From the NCBI GenBank assembly GCA_025612245.1, contig JAAXKQ010000016.1:62001-126000 (forward strand): a DNA stretch of 64,000 nucleotides. Direction: 5' to 3'. This document shows, piece after piece, positions 1 through 8,868 of this stretch. The DNA comes from Ignavibacteria bacterium (GTDB lineage: Bacteria > Bacteroidota > Ignavibacteria > Ignavibacteriales > SURF-24). A model generated the notes under the pieces. The model was not told the origin of the DNA. It made no database searches and saw nothing but the letters and a program-made list of their open reading frames with translations. A program made the position numbers and the translations under genes. The stretch's first letter is position 1. Every line of letters begins with the position of its first letter.

Positions 1-1023
1 GAAATAAATTCCGACCGCCAGCTCTGGAGCCTTGCCGGAAACCTCGCCCTTACCTACAGGGTGATCTATGGAATGCGCCTTAGCGCAGATTCAATTTCAT
101 TCCATCCCTTTATTCCGGAAGAATATTCCGGAAGCAGAAACCTGAAGAATTTGAAATACCGCAATGCCACGCTTGAAGTTAAAATTGAAGGCTTTGGAGG
201 TGGAATCAAATCCGTGAGCCTGGACGGCAGGCCATACCCGAAGTCTTCCTTTCCGTCCAGCTTAACCGGAAGCCACAAAATTACAATAGTAATGAATGAC
301 AGTATTCCTGAAGAAGGAAAGCTGAACATGCAGGAAGTGGCATTTGCTCCCGAAACGCCCGTGCTTAAATATGACGGAATGAAGCTTATCTGGAATAAAA
401 CAGAAGGCGCCCTGAACTACGAGGTCTATAAAAACGGGAAGATGGAATTCAGCAGCAGCAATTTGTCTTATGAAGTGGATAACTCGGCCCCTTTCCTGGA
501 ATTCCAGGTCAACGCAGTGGATAAAAAAGGACTGGGATCCTTCCTTAGTTCACCGGTCTCAATTTCCCCGGGCGGCAGCATCTATACTTTTGAAGCCGAG
601 GAGGCAATCTCAGAAGGTGAAAACGGCAAGGACATTGAAAACAGGTATTCGGGCTTTAAGGGCAGGGGATATCTCGTACTCGAAAAGAATAAAAACAGGG
701 AAGTGAGCTTGATTGCAGATGTGCCTGAGGAAGGGCTTTACAGCATAGATTTTAGGTATTCCAACGGAAACGGACCCATAAATACGGAAAACAAGTGCGC
801 TATCAGGACACTCCTTATAGACGGCAACAGGCTTGGCGCGGTAATTATGCCGCAAAGAGGGGATAACGTGTGGAACGACTGGGGGTATTCGAATTCCATT
901 CATGCAAGGCTTTCCAAAGGAAGGCACGTTCTGACATTGACATTCGGCAGATATGATGATAATATGAATATGGATGTCAATGGCGCACTTTTAGACAGCG
1001 TGCGCCTGATCTTGTTAAAATAA
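1..1023 (+). CDS. C-terminal part of a glycosidase-like protein with FN3-like and carbohydrate-binding domains (5' truncated)
   Basis: The reading frame is open from base 1, so the gene starts outside the window; 340 residues are visible. The first 40 residues (DRQLWSLAGNLALTYR, then a GM and HPFIPE motif) resemble the end of the alpha-toroid catalytic domain of six-hairpin glycosidases of the debranching/rhamnosidase type; that assignment rests on pattern memory only. Next come a short beta domain, a fibronectin-III-like stretch (visible residues about 110-190) and a C-terminal beta-sandwich opening YTFEAEEA and ending in a VDSVRL-like strand, typical of CBM6/CBM35 modules. It is probably a secreted or periplasmic polysaccharide-degrading enzyme. 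It stops 6 bases before the DedA gene and may share its transcript. Confidence 0.6.
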   Translation, partial: EINSDRQLWSLAGNLALTYRVIYGMRLSADSISFHPFIPEEYSGSRNLKNLKYRNATLEVKIEGFGGGIKSVSLDGRPYPKSSFPSSLTGSHKITIVMNDSIPEEGKLNMQEVAFAPETPVLKYDGMKLIWNKTEGALNYEVYKNGKMEFSSSNLSYEVDNSAPFLEFQVNAVDKKGLGSFLSSPVSISPGGSIYTFEAEEAISEGENGKDIENRYSGFKGRGYLVLEKNKNREVSLIADVPEEGLYSIDFRYSNGNGPINTENKCAIRTLLIDGNRLGAVIMPQRGDNVWNDWGYSNSIHARLSKGRHVLTLTFGRYDDNMNMDVNGALLDSVRLILLK

Positions 1024-1029
1024 AGTTTT

Positions 1030-1641
1030 ATGGAAACACTAAACTACTGGATCCAGCATTACGGGTACGGGGGCATTTACGCGCTCTTGATGCTGGGAAT
1101 AGTAGGCGTTCCTGTACCGGATGAAACGCTTCTTGCGCTTTCGGGCTTCTTAGCCTTTAAGGGTGAGCTCTCACTTCTGCCGGCTTTTCTTGCCGCTTTC
1201 CTTGGGAGCATAACGGGCATTACGATCAGCTATTTTATCGGACGCGGCTTTGGGCGCGCTGTCCTGGAAAAATACGGGCACTATATCCACCTTTCCCGGG
1301 AACGCCTCGAAAAATCACGTCTCTGGTTTAAGAAAATCGGCCGCTGGGCGCTTCTTCTGGGGTATTTTATCCCCGGCCTCAGGCATATTATTTCTCTTCT
1401 TGCCGGGTCGGCAAAAATGAATTACCCGGAATTTGCTCTTTACACCTATGCCGGGGGATTTATCTGGGCGGCAACTTTTATCTCCATAGGCTACTATTTC
1501 GGCGAGAAATGGAAGAATATTCTGCAGGCAATACACCACCATATCATTCTTTCCTCAATCGTTCTCATTCTTCTGGTTTCCGGCATAATTATCATCAGGA
1601 ATTTCCTCGCCAAAAAAAAGAATCTTCGAATGGAGGATTGA
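1030..1641 (+). CDS. DedA-family membrane protein
   Basis: This 203-residue polytopic protein has the DedA/SNARE-associated layout: an amphipathic N-terminus (WIQHYGYGGIYALLMLG), the conserved PVPDETLL segment, a central GRGFGR loop, and the signature GYFIPGLRHIISLLAGSAKM with its essential-type arginine. DedA proteins are inner-membrane proteins linked to lipid-carrier (undecaprenyl phosphate or phospholipid) flipping and membrane homeostasis. The substrate here cannot be told from sequence. The length matches the family (about 200 residues). The ATG lies 6 bases after the preceding stop and no clear Shine-Dalgarno is seen, which suggests coupling to the upstream gene. It converges with the NRAMP-family gene. 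Confidence 0.9.
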   Translation: METLNYWIQHYGYGGIYALLMLGIVGVPVPDETLLALSGFLAFKGELSLLPAFLAAFLGSITGITISYFIGRGFGRAVLEKYGHYIHLSRERLEKSRLWFKKIGRWALLLGYFIPGLRHIISLLAGSAKMNYPEFALYTYAGGFIWAATFISIGYYFGEKWKNILQAIHHHIILSSIVLILLVSGIIIIRNFLAKKKNLRMED

Positions 1642-1658
1642 CGCCATACCTTTTAGCT

Positions 1659-2966
1659 TCAGGTGAAAAATAACCCTATTGAAGCCAGAATCATTACAAT
1701 CGTCGAAAGCCATCCCATGAACTTCATTACTCTGGAAACCGTAAAGTCTCCCATTACTTTCCTGTTTGCCGACATCAGCATGAGCATTATCATCACCGGT
1801 CCTGCCGTTATGCCGTTTATTACAGCCGCCCAGAATAGCGCCTTAATGGGATTTATTGGCGTAAAGTTGATGAATAAGCCGAGTATGATTGAAAGCGCCA
1901 GTACGGAGTAAAAGTTTTTTGCCCTATGGGGCTTGTGTTCCAGTCCTATTTTCCATCGGAAGGCCTCTCCTACAGCGTAGGCTGCGCTACCGGCAAGAAC
2001 CGGTATTGCAAGAAGCCCCGTCCCTATTATCCCGGCGCTAAAGAGCAGAAATGAGAATTCGCCTGCCAGAGGCTTTAGGGCTGCTGCGGCATCGGCTGCC
2101 GAGTTAATTTCCGTGGTGTGGCTTTCGTGCAATGTTACGGCAGCCGCAAGTATGATGAAATATGAAACCAGGTTTGAGAATGCCATGCCAATGTACGTGT
2201 CGATTTTTATTCTCTTTATCTGTCCTCCGGCCTGTTCAGGGGCCTTCTTTAACGCGTCCTCTTCAACTTTTGTCTTGATTTCCTCAACTTCCTGGCTTGC
2301 CTGCCAGAAAAACAGGTAAGGGCTTATCGTCGTACCCAGTACGGCAATGAGTGAAGTCAGATAAACCGGATTGAATGAGAAACTGGGCACAAAGGTGTGG
2401 TAAAGAGTGGTAGCCCAGGGAACTTTTACGATAAAAACCGTAACTATATAGGCAAAAAGGGAGAGTGTTAGCCATTTGAGGTAACGTACGTACCTGGAAT
2501 AGGGGATAAACGTCTGCAGGTATATCGAAAGAATGGAGAAGATTGCGGAGTAAAGGAGCGCAGGCCCGCCTATTACGAGCTTAAGCGAGCTTCCCATGGC
2601 CGCAATATCGGCACCAATGTTAATTATGTTTGCCGTAACCATCATTCCTACAATTAAAAAGCTGAGCCACTTGGAGTAATATTTCCTTATATTTGCGGCA
2701 ATGCCTCTTCCGGTTACGCGCCCAATCAGGGCGCTGATCTCCTGAATTGCTCCCATAAGAGGGTATGAAAGGAGAATTGTCCAGAGCAGGCTGAAGCCGA
2801 AGTGAGCCCCTACCTGGCTGTAGGTCGCAATTCCGCTCGGGTCGTCATCCGAAGCGCCTGTTATTAGCCCCGGGCCCAGCTTTTTGAATATTTTCCAGAA
2901 GCCCGATTTCTCTCCTGTTTCTGGCTGCGGGGCATCGTTTTTTGTGCCTTCGATGACTTCCTTCAT
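1659..2966 (-). CDS. NRAMP-family divalent cation transporter, variant motif type
   Basis: A 435-residue protein with about eleven hydrophobic segments after a hydrophilic 20-residue N-terminus. GPGLITGASDDDPSG (residues 31-45) is the NRAMP TM1 unwound region. The canonical DPGN metal motif reads DPSG here, and the canonical MPH segment of TM6 reads ISPY (residues 214-217). The fold is therefore NRAMP-like while two metal-coordinating positions differ from manganese/iron NRAMPs. Such variants occur in a broad bacterial branch annotated simply as divalent metal cation transporters, so substrate and coupling ion are open. It is probably monocistronic, converging with dedA. Confidence 0.85.
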   Translation of the reverse strand: MKEVIEGTKNDAPQPETGEKSGFWKIFKKLGPGLITGASDDDPSGIATYSQVGAHFGFSLLWTILLSYPLMGAIQEISALIGRVTGRGIAANIRKYYSKWLSFLIVGMMVTANIINIGADIAAMGSSLKLVIGGPALLYSAIFSILSIYLQTFIPYSRYVRYLKWLTLSLFAYIVTVFIVKVPWATTLYHTFVPSFSFNPVYLTSLIAVLGTTISPYLFFWQASQEVEEIKTKVEEDALKKAPEQAGGQIKRIKIDTYIGMAFSNLVSYFIILAAAVTLHESHTTEINSAADAAAALKPLAGEFSFLLFSAGIIGTGLLAIPVLAGSAAYAVGEAFRWKIGLEHKPHRAKNFYSVLALSIILGLFINFTPINPIKALFWAAVINGITAGPVMIMLMLMSANRKVMGDFTVSRVMKFMGWLSTIVMILASIGLFFT

Positions 2967-3145
2967 AACTTTCCGGTAAATAATTTATAATAGGACTGTA
3001 GCCGGCTACTTAAAAGCGGTGTGAGCATAAAAATGGCCCAATTTCCACACGTGTCTGAATCCTTTCTGCAGAACCCTTCAGCCAAAAAAAAAGCTACACC
3101 AGGTCATTTCTCAGTCCCGGGATTTTTTTTGGGGAAAGATACTTT

Positions 3146-3505
3146 TCAGCGCACGTTTTCATCCGGGGTTACGGGATGAAACCTAATTATTGCGCTCCTT
3201 CCCAGGGATGACTTAACCTGCAGAACTTTTGGGGAATGATCCTCATGCTCCTCAAGAATTACAGTGCCTGCATTGTCAATTACGTGTCTAAAGGAGGAAG
3301 ATGTTCCTGCTGAAACGCTGACAGAGGTGTTATCTTCATCAACGGCTGAAATTTCCACCCCCTTAAAAGGGAGGCTTTCTGCATAGTCTACCCTGTAATC
3401 CTCGTCGTCGGTAATTTCAATTTTAACTATCTGTTCCTTGTGAATTTTGTTAAAATCGTCAAAAAACATCATCCAGTTCTCGCGGGGGATCTCTCTTTTA
3501 GGCAT
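3146..3505 (-). CDS. DUF5335-type small protein
   Basis: A 119-residue soluble acidic protein. The N-terminus MPKREIPRENWMMFFDDF matches my memory of the DUF5335 family (P-x-R-E-I-P-R-E-x-W). No signal peptide or membrane segment is present. A GGAG Shine-Dalgarno sits 7 bases before the ATG. The middle contains an LPFKGVEI strand and the C-terminus ends in an IRFHP motif. Function is unknown. The gene stands alone, divergent from nifJ across a 359-base spacer. Confidence 0.7.
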   Translation of the reverse strand: MPKREIPRENWMMFFDDFNKIHKEQIVKIEITDDEDYRVDYAESLPFKGVEISAVDEDNTSVSVSAGTSSSFRHVIDNAGTVILEEHEDHSPKVLQVKSSLGRSAIIRFHPVTPDENVR

Positions 3506-3864
3506 TGCTTCTCCAAAAGTGTTTATAATAAATAATATGCCCGTGTCAGATTTAAGTCAAGACAGAAGAAATTCAAGCCTTTTTAAGGGGATAACAGGAT
3601 AAATTATCAGATTATAGAATTCTTAAGCATCCGGACCCTATTAATTACTATTTTTAAGATTTTTTTAGCATGCTTTTTCACATTAAAGACAATGTATGAA
3701 AGTACATTTTACCGAATGTCAAAAAGCAGCCTGTTTTCCAGTATTTACCGGGTCTTTAAGAGAATGGCTTAGTTTTTGCTATAAACAAGCCAACAGGGAA
3801 TCTTCTATGCTTTCCTAATTAGGATTTTAGGTATTATTTAATAAAATATTTTGGAGTTAAATAA
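3506..3864. other. Intergenic region upstream of nifJ
   Basis: This AT-rich spacer lies between the divergent DUF5335 gene and nifJ and must hold both promoters. A perfect 12-base palindrome, TCCTAATTAGGA, sits at 3813-3824, about 40 bases before the nifJ start, and could be an operator. A GGAG ribosome-binding site precedes the nifJ ATG. No gene is supported here. Confidence 0.4.
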
Positions 3865-6800
3865 ATGGAAAGAAAAAAGGTAACCATTGACGGAAATGAA
3901 GCTGCAGCCTATGTAGCTCATCAGGTCAATGAAGTTATTGCAATTTATCCGATTACTCCCTCATCACCGATGGGTGAACATTCGGATGAATGGTCAGCAA
4001 AGGGAAAGAAAAATATATGGGGCACAGTTCCTTCAGTTACTGAAATGCAGAGTGAAGGCGGAGCTTCAGGTGCCGTTCACGGCGCTCTTCAGAATGGCGC
4101 TCTGACGACTACTTTTACCGCTTCACAGGGATTGCTTTTGATGATTCCCAATATGTACAAGATCGCAGGGGAGTTAACGCCTACAGTCTTCCACGTAACA
4201 GCCCGTTCACTTGCAGCAGCTGCTCTTTCCATATTTGGCGACCAGAGTGACGTCATGGCTACTCGCCAGACAGGCTTTGCAATGCTGGCCTCAAACTCTG
4301 TACAGGAAGTAATGGATTTCGCTTTGATTTCACAGAAAGCTACTCTCGAATCCAGAATTCCTTTCGTCCACTTCTTCGACGGCTTCAGAACTTCACACGA
4401 AGTAATGAAAATTGAACAGCTGGCCGTTGAAGACCTCAAGGCAATGATCGACGATAACGCCGTCAAGGCACACAGGTCAAGAGCTCTTACGCCTGACCGC
4501 CCTGTCTTAAGAGGCACTGCCCAGAACCCTGACGTTTACTTCCAGGGAAGGGAAACAGTTAACAAGTTTTATGATGCCTGCCCCGAATTTGTTCAGAAAG
4601 CAATGGATAAATTTGCTTCACTGACAGGCAGACAGTATCACCTCTTTGATTACTATGGCGCCCCTGACGCAACAAGAGTTATTATACTCATGGGTTCAGG
4701 CGCTGAAGCTGCAGAAGAAACAGTTGAATACCTCACAAAAAGCAACGACGAGAAGATCGGCGTCCTGAAGGTTAGACTTTTCAGACCTTTCTCTGTAAAG
4801 GACTTCCTGGCAGCTTTACCTAAAACTGTTGAAAAAATTGCCGTCCTCGACAGGACAAAAGAACCGGGCAGCCTTGGCGAGCCTTTGTATCTCGACGTCG
4901 TAACTGCAATTGCTGAGGAAATGGCCTCAGAAAACGCTCCATTTGCAAAGAGCCCGAAAATCGTTGGCGGCAGATACGGACTTTCTTCAAAAGAATTTAC
5001 ACCTGCCATGGTTAAGGCGGTTTATGATGAACTGAAAAAAGACAGCCCGAAGAACCACTTCACCATCGGTATCAATGACGACGTTACATTTACAAGCATT
5101 GAGTACGATCCAAGCTTTACAACTGAAGGCAAAGACGTTCACCGCGCTCTCTTCTACGGCCTTGGTGCCGACGGTACGGTTGGCGCAAACAAGAATACCA
5201 TTAAGATTATCGGCGAAGAAACCGACAACTACGCTCAGGGTTACTTCGTTTACGATTCAAAGAAATCGGGTTCAACAACGGTTTCTCACCTTAGATTCGG
5301 CAAGAAGCCAATTAAATCCAGCTACCTCGTTCAGAAAGCTACATTTATCGGCGTTCACCAGTTCAATTTCCTCGAGAAATTCGACATACTTAAGAACATT
5401 GAGCCTAACGGCACACTCCTTTTGAACAGCCCTTATCCGAAAGAGGAAGTCTGGGGCAAACTGCCCAGGACAGTCCAGGAACAGATCATTGCCAAGAAAT
5501 TAAACTTCTACGTTATCGACGGCTATGACGTTGCAAAGAAAACCGGAATGGGTACAAGAATCAATACAATCATGCAGACATGCTTCTTCGCTATCTCGGG
5601 CGTTCTGCCAAAAGACGAAGCAATCGAGCAGATCAAAAAGTCAATCAAGAAAACCTACGGCAAGAAAGGCGATGAAATTGTAAGAAAGAACTTTGAGGCT
5701 GTCGACCAGACTCTGGCTCACCTTTACAAAATAGACGTTCCTTCTGTTGCCAACAGCACAATTGCTCTTCCGCCGACAGTTTCCGAAAAGGCTCCTGAGT
5801 ACGTTAAGACCGTACTTGCAAAGCTCATGGAAGGAAACGGCGACGACGTGAAGGTAAGCGAAATGCCTGTCGATGGTACATTCCCGACCGGTACGACACA
5901 GTGGGAAAAGAGAAATATCGCTCTTGATGTTCCCGTATGGGACAACGAGATCTGTATTCAGTGCGGCAAGTGCTCTATGGTATGCCCGCACGCTGCCATC
6001 AGAACCAAGGTTTATGACGCTGCTCTTCTTGGCGGTGCTCCTGCAACATTCAAGCACATGGATGCCAAAGGCAAGGAATATCCCGCAAACTCAGCCTACA
6101 CAATCCAGATTTCAGTTGAAGACTGTACCGGATGCGGACTCTGCGTTGACGTCTGCCCGGTTAAGAACAAGAAAGAAGTTAAGCTCAAGGCCCTCAACAT
6201 GGCCGACCAGCTCTCACTAAGAGAATCAGAAATCAAGAACTGGGACTTCTTCATTAATCTGCCTGAATTCGACAGAAGAAAAGCTGCAATCAATACCGTT
6301 AAGGGAAGCCAGCTCCTGCAGCCTCTCTTTGAGTTCTCCGGCGCCTGCACGGGCTGCGGCGAAACTCCCTATGTAAAGCTGACCTCTCAGCTCTTCGGCG
6401 ACAGAATGGTAGTTGCCAACGCTACCGGCTGCTCTTCAATCTATGGCGGCAACCTGCCTACAACTCCATGGGCAAAGAACAAGGATGGACGCGGTCCGGC
6501 ATGGGCAAATTCACTCTTTGAAGACAACGCCGAATTCGGCCTTGGTATGAAACTGGCTATCGACAAGCATTCTCAGTATTCAAGGGAACTCCTTGTACGA
6601 CTCAAAGAACAGGTCGGAGCCGAACTGGCCGATGCAATTCTTAATGCAGACCAGAAAGACGAAACAGGAATCTACGACCAGAGAGAAAGGGTTGCAAAAC
6701 TCAAGGAAGCCCTGGCTGCAATCAAGACTCCTGAAAGCGAGGACCTGCTCTCACTTGCCGACTATCTCGTGAAGAAATCCGTATGGATCATGGGCGGTGA

Positions 6801-7461
6801 CGGATGGGCTTATGACATCGGTTACGGCGGTCTTGACCACGTTCTTGCAAGCGGCAAAAATGTTAACGTTCTCGTTCTCGATACAGAAGTTTACTCAAAC
6901 ACCGGCGGACAGATGTCCAAATCCACCTCTCTCGGTGCGGTTGCCAAATTTGCAGCAAGCGGTAAAGCTACTGGAAAGAAAGACCTGGCAATGATGGCAA
7001 TGAGCTATGGCAATGTCTATGTTGCCAAGGTTGCTATGGGCGCAAACGACCTTCAGACTATCAGGGCTTTCCTTGAAGCTGAAGCTTACGATGGTCCTTC
7101 ATTGATCATCGCTTACAGCCACTGTATAGCTCACGGCATCGACATGTCTAAGGGCCTGGAATGCCAGAAGGGTGCCGTTGAATCGGGCCACTGGCCGCTC
7201 TTCAGATACAATCCTGCACTTGCAGCCGAAGGAAAAAATCCTCTTAAACTCGATTCCAAGGCTCCTAAGATCAAGGTTGAAGAGTACGCTTACAAAGAGA
7301 CCAGGTATACAATGCTCAAGAAATCCAACCCTGAAGAGTCAAAGAGACTTATGGATCTGGCTCAGGCAGAGGTTGAGACAAAGTGGAAACTCTACGAGCA
7401 GCTGGCCGCAGCAGATAACGGTGAAACAAAAGCTGAAGTTAAAGCTGAAACTAAAGCCTGA
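3865..7461 (+). CDS. nifJ: Pyruvate:ferredoxin (flavodoxin) oxidoreductase
   Basis: A 1198-residue single-chain PFOR that interconverts pyruvate plus CoA with acetyl-CoA plus CO2, passing electrons to ferredoxin or flavodoxin in the cytoplasm. The N-terminal pyruvate-binding domain shows YPITPSSPMGEHSDEW near residue 30. A two-cluster ferredoxin insert has CIQCGKCSMVC near residue 698 and CTGCGLCVDVC near 754. The proximal-cluster motif CTGCGETPY is near 828, and the thiamine diphosphate site GGDGWAYDIGYGG is near 978. Length and domain order match the homodimeric type. The C-terminus ends in a short Lys/Glu/Ala-rich tail. A GGAG Shine-Dalgarno supports the start. The flavoprotein gene follows after 143 bases. 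Confidence 0.97.
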   Translation: MERKKVTIDGNEAAAYVAHQVNEVIAIYPITPSSPMGEHSDEWSAKGKKNIWGTVPSVTEMQSEGGASGAVHGALQNGALTTTFTASQGLLLMIPNMYKIAGELTPTVFHVTARSLAAAALSIFGDQSDVMATRQTGFAMLASNSVQEVMDFALISQKATLESRIPFVHFFDGFRTSHEVMKIEQLAVEDLKAMIDDNAVKAHRSRALTPDRPVLRGTAQNPDVYFQGRETVNKFYDACPEFVQKAMDKFASLTGRQYHLFDYYGAPDATRVIILMGSGAEAAEETVEYLTKSNDEKIGVLKVRLFRPFSVKDFLAALPKTVEKIAVLDRTKEPGSLGEPLYLDVVTAIAEEMASENAPFAKSPKIVGGRYGLSSKEFTPAMVKAVYDELKKDSPKNHFTIGINDDVTFTSIEYDPSFTTEGKDVHRALFYGLGADGTVGANKNTIKIIGEETDNYAQGYFVYDSKKSGSTTVSHLRFGKKPIKSSYLVQKATFIGVHQFNFLEKFDILKNIEPNGTLLLNSPYPKEEVWGKLPRTVQEQIIAKKLNFYVIDGYDVAKKTGMGTRINTIMQTCFFAISGVLPKDEAIEQIKKSIKKTYGKKGDEIVRKNFEAVDQTLAHLYKIDVPSVANSTIALPPTVSEKAPEYVKTVLAKLMEGNGDDVKVSEMPVDGTFPTGTTQWEKRNIALDVPVWDNEICIQCGKCSMVCPHAAIRTKVYDAALLGGAPATFKHMDAKGKEYPANSAYTIQISVEDCTGCGLCVDVCPVKNKKEVKLKALNMADQLSLRESEIKNWDFFINLPEFDRRKAAINTVKGSQLLQPLFEFSGACTGCGETPYVKLTSQLFGDRMVVANATGCSSIYGGNLPTTPWAKNKDGRGPAWANSLFEDNAEFGLGMKLAIDKHSQYSRELLVRLKEQVGAELADAILNADQKDETGIYDQRERVAKLKEALAAIKTPESEDLLSLADYLVKKSVWIMGGDGWAYDIGYGGLDHVLASGKNVNVLVLDTEVYSNTGGQMSKSTSLGAVAKFAASGKATGKKDLAMMAMSYGNVYVAKVAMGANDLQTIRAFLEAEAYDGPSLIIAYSHCIAHGIDMSKGLECQKGAVESGHWPLFRYNPALAAEGKNPLKLDSKAPKIKVEEYAYKETRYTMLKKSNPEESKRLMDLAQAEVETKWKLYEQLAAADNGETKAEVKAETKA

Positions 7462-7509
7462 TAAAAAGCGCTTTAGTAAGATTGATTGATTAAAGGTAAT
7501 ATAGTTTCT

Positions 7510-7543
7510 GGGAGATGCAGGCTTAATAAAGCTTGCATTTCCC
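7510..7543 (+). other. 15-bp hairpin in the nifJ - flavoprotein spacer
   Basis: GGGAGATGCAGGCTT at 7510-7524 pairs with 7529-7543 around an AATA loop. All 15 positions pair in RNA, two of them as G-U. No uridine run follows, so it is not a standard intrinsic terminator. It could be an attenuator, a 3' stabiliser of the nifJ mRNA or a processing site. Confidence 0.5.
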
Positions 7544-7604
7544 GAAGCTATGATGTAAACTATAGACATAACAACGATTTTGTAAAATTAAACGCGAGAT
7601 TAAG

Positions 7605-8603
7605 ATGGACTTAACAACTACCTACATGGGGTTAAAACTAAAAAACCCGATTGTCCCTTCAGCTTCTCCTCTTTCGGAATCAGTAAATAGCGTTAAAGCT
7701 CTCGAGGATGCAGGCGCAAGTGCAGTTGTAGTATATTCATTATTTGAAGAACAGATAGCATACGAAGAAAAAGCACTGGACTTTTTCCTTACGCAGGCTA
7801 GTGATACACATGCCGAAGCTTTGAGCTATTTCCCTTCACAATCCTCATTTAAGCTGGGTCCCGAAGAATATTGTAATCACATTCAGAAGTTGAAAAGCGT
7901 TGTTGACATTCCTGTAATCGGAAGCCTTAACGGTGTAAGCGTCGGCGGCTGGATGAAATATGCAAAGAACATTGAAGAAGCCGGTGCAGATGCCCTCGAA
8001 CTGAATATTTATTACATTCCTACGGATCCCTCACTGCCGGGTTCACAGGTTGAACAGATGTACCTTAATAATCTTCAGGCCGTAAAGGAGAACGTGAAGA
8101 TTCCGGTTGCGGTAAAGTTAAGTCCCTATTTTTCTTCTATGGCAAGCCTTGCCAAAAAGCTTGATGACGCCGGTGCAGACGCCCTTGTAATGTTCAACCG
8201 CTTCTACCAGCCGGATTTTGACCTGGACAGCCTGGAAGTGATTCCCAACCTGGCATTAAGCTCCCCGTGGGAGCTGAGGCTGCCTTTGAGGTGGATTTCA
8301 ATTCTTTACGGGAAGGTCAAAGCCTCCATGGCCGCAACGAGCGGTGTTCACGATTACGAGGACGTAATAAAGGTTATGATGGCCGGCGGAGACGTTGCAA
8401 TGGTCTGTTCGGAACTCTTAAGGCACGGGCCAACCAGAATTACGCAGATGCTTGAGGGCATGAGGCGCTGGATGGAAGAGAAGGAATACACTTCAGTTGA
8501 ACAGATGAAAGGAAGCATGAGCCAGAAGTCCGTCAAAGAGCCGGCGGCTTTTGAGCGTGCAAACTACATGAAAACATTGCAGAGCTACAGACCTTTACTC
8601 TAA
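7605..8603 (+). CDS. Dihydroorotate dehydrogenase-like flavoprotein
   Basis: A 332-residue TIM-barrel protein of the PyrD superfamily. The N-terminus ([20 protein letters not shown]) and the strands [20 protein letters not shown] and [10 protein letters not shown] fit an FMN-binding dihydroorotate dehydrogenase barrel. The segment that carries the catalytic Cys in class 1 enzymes (N-x-S-C-P-N) reads [12 protein letters not shown] here and has no Cys, so pyrimidine synthesis is doubtful. Proteins of this type are often annotated as dihydroorotate dehydrogenase-like. Position 143 bases behind nifJ suggests a role tied to ferredoxin redox metabolism; this is inference. No pyr genes are nearby. 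Confidence 0.8.
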   Translation: MDLTTTYMGLKLKNPIVPSASPLSESVNSVKALEDAGASAVVVYSLFEEQIAYEEKALDFFLTQASDTHAEALSYFPSQSSFKLGPEEYCNHIQKLKSVVDIPVIGSLNGVSVGGWMKYAKNIEEAGADALELNIYYIPTDPSLPGSQVEQMYLNNLQAVKENVKIPVAVKLSPYFSSMASLAKKLDDAGADALVMFNRFYQPDFDLDSLEVIPNLALSSPWELRLPLRWISILYGKVKASMAATSGVHDYEDVIKVMMAGGDVAMVCSELLRHGPTRITQMLEGMRRWMEEKEYTSVEQMKGSMSQKSVKEPAAFERANYMKTLQSYRPLL

Positions 8604-8641
8604 AAAAATACTCTAAAAGAAAAGACCTAATGAAGCTATAA

Positions 8642-8667
8642 AGGCTGCCCTTTAAAAAAGGCAGCCT
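8642..8667 (+). terminator. Probable intrinsic terminator after the flavoprotein gene
   Basis: AGGCTGCC at 8642-8649 and GGCAGCCT at 8660-8667 form a perfect 8-bp stem with a 10-base loop, followed by the T-rich GATTTATTTTA. It lies 39 bases after the stop codon. Confidence 0.7.
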
Positions 8668-8868
8668 GATTTATTTTAAATTGATTTCTAATGAATTGAA
8701 TTCATGAATCCATATAGCTTCTTAAACTGACAAAACCGAAGCTTTTTCTTCCATTTTTTTCATCCTTTTTTCTTAAGTCGAAGCAAAATAAATATCTGAT
8801 GATCATTTCTGGAATCATAATGTTTCTGGTATCCTTAATTCGGGCCAGTGAATGGATAACTTAAAAGT

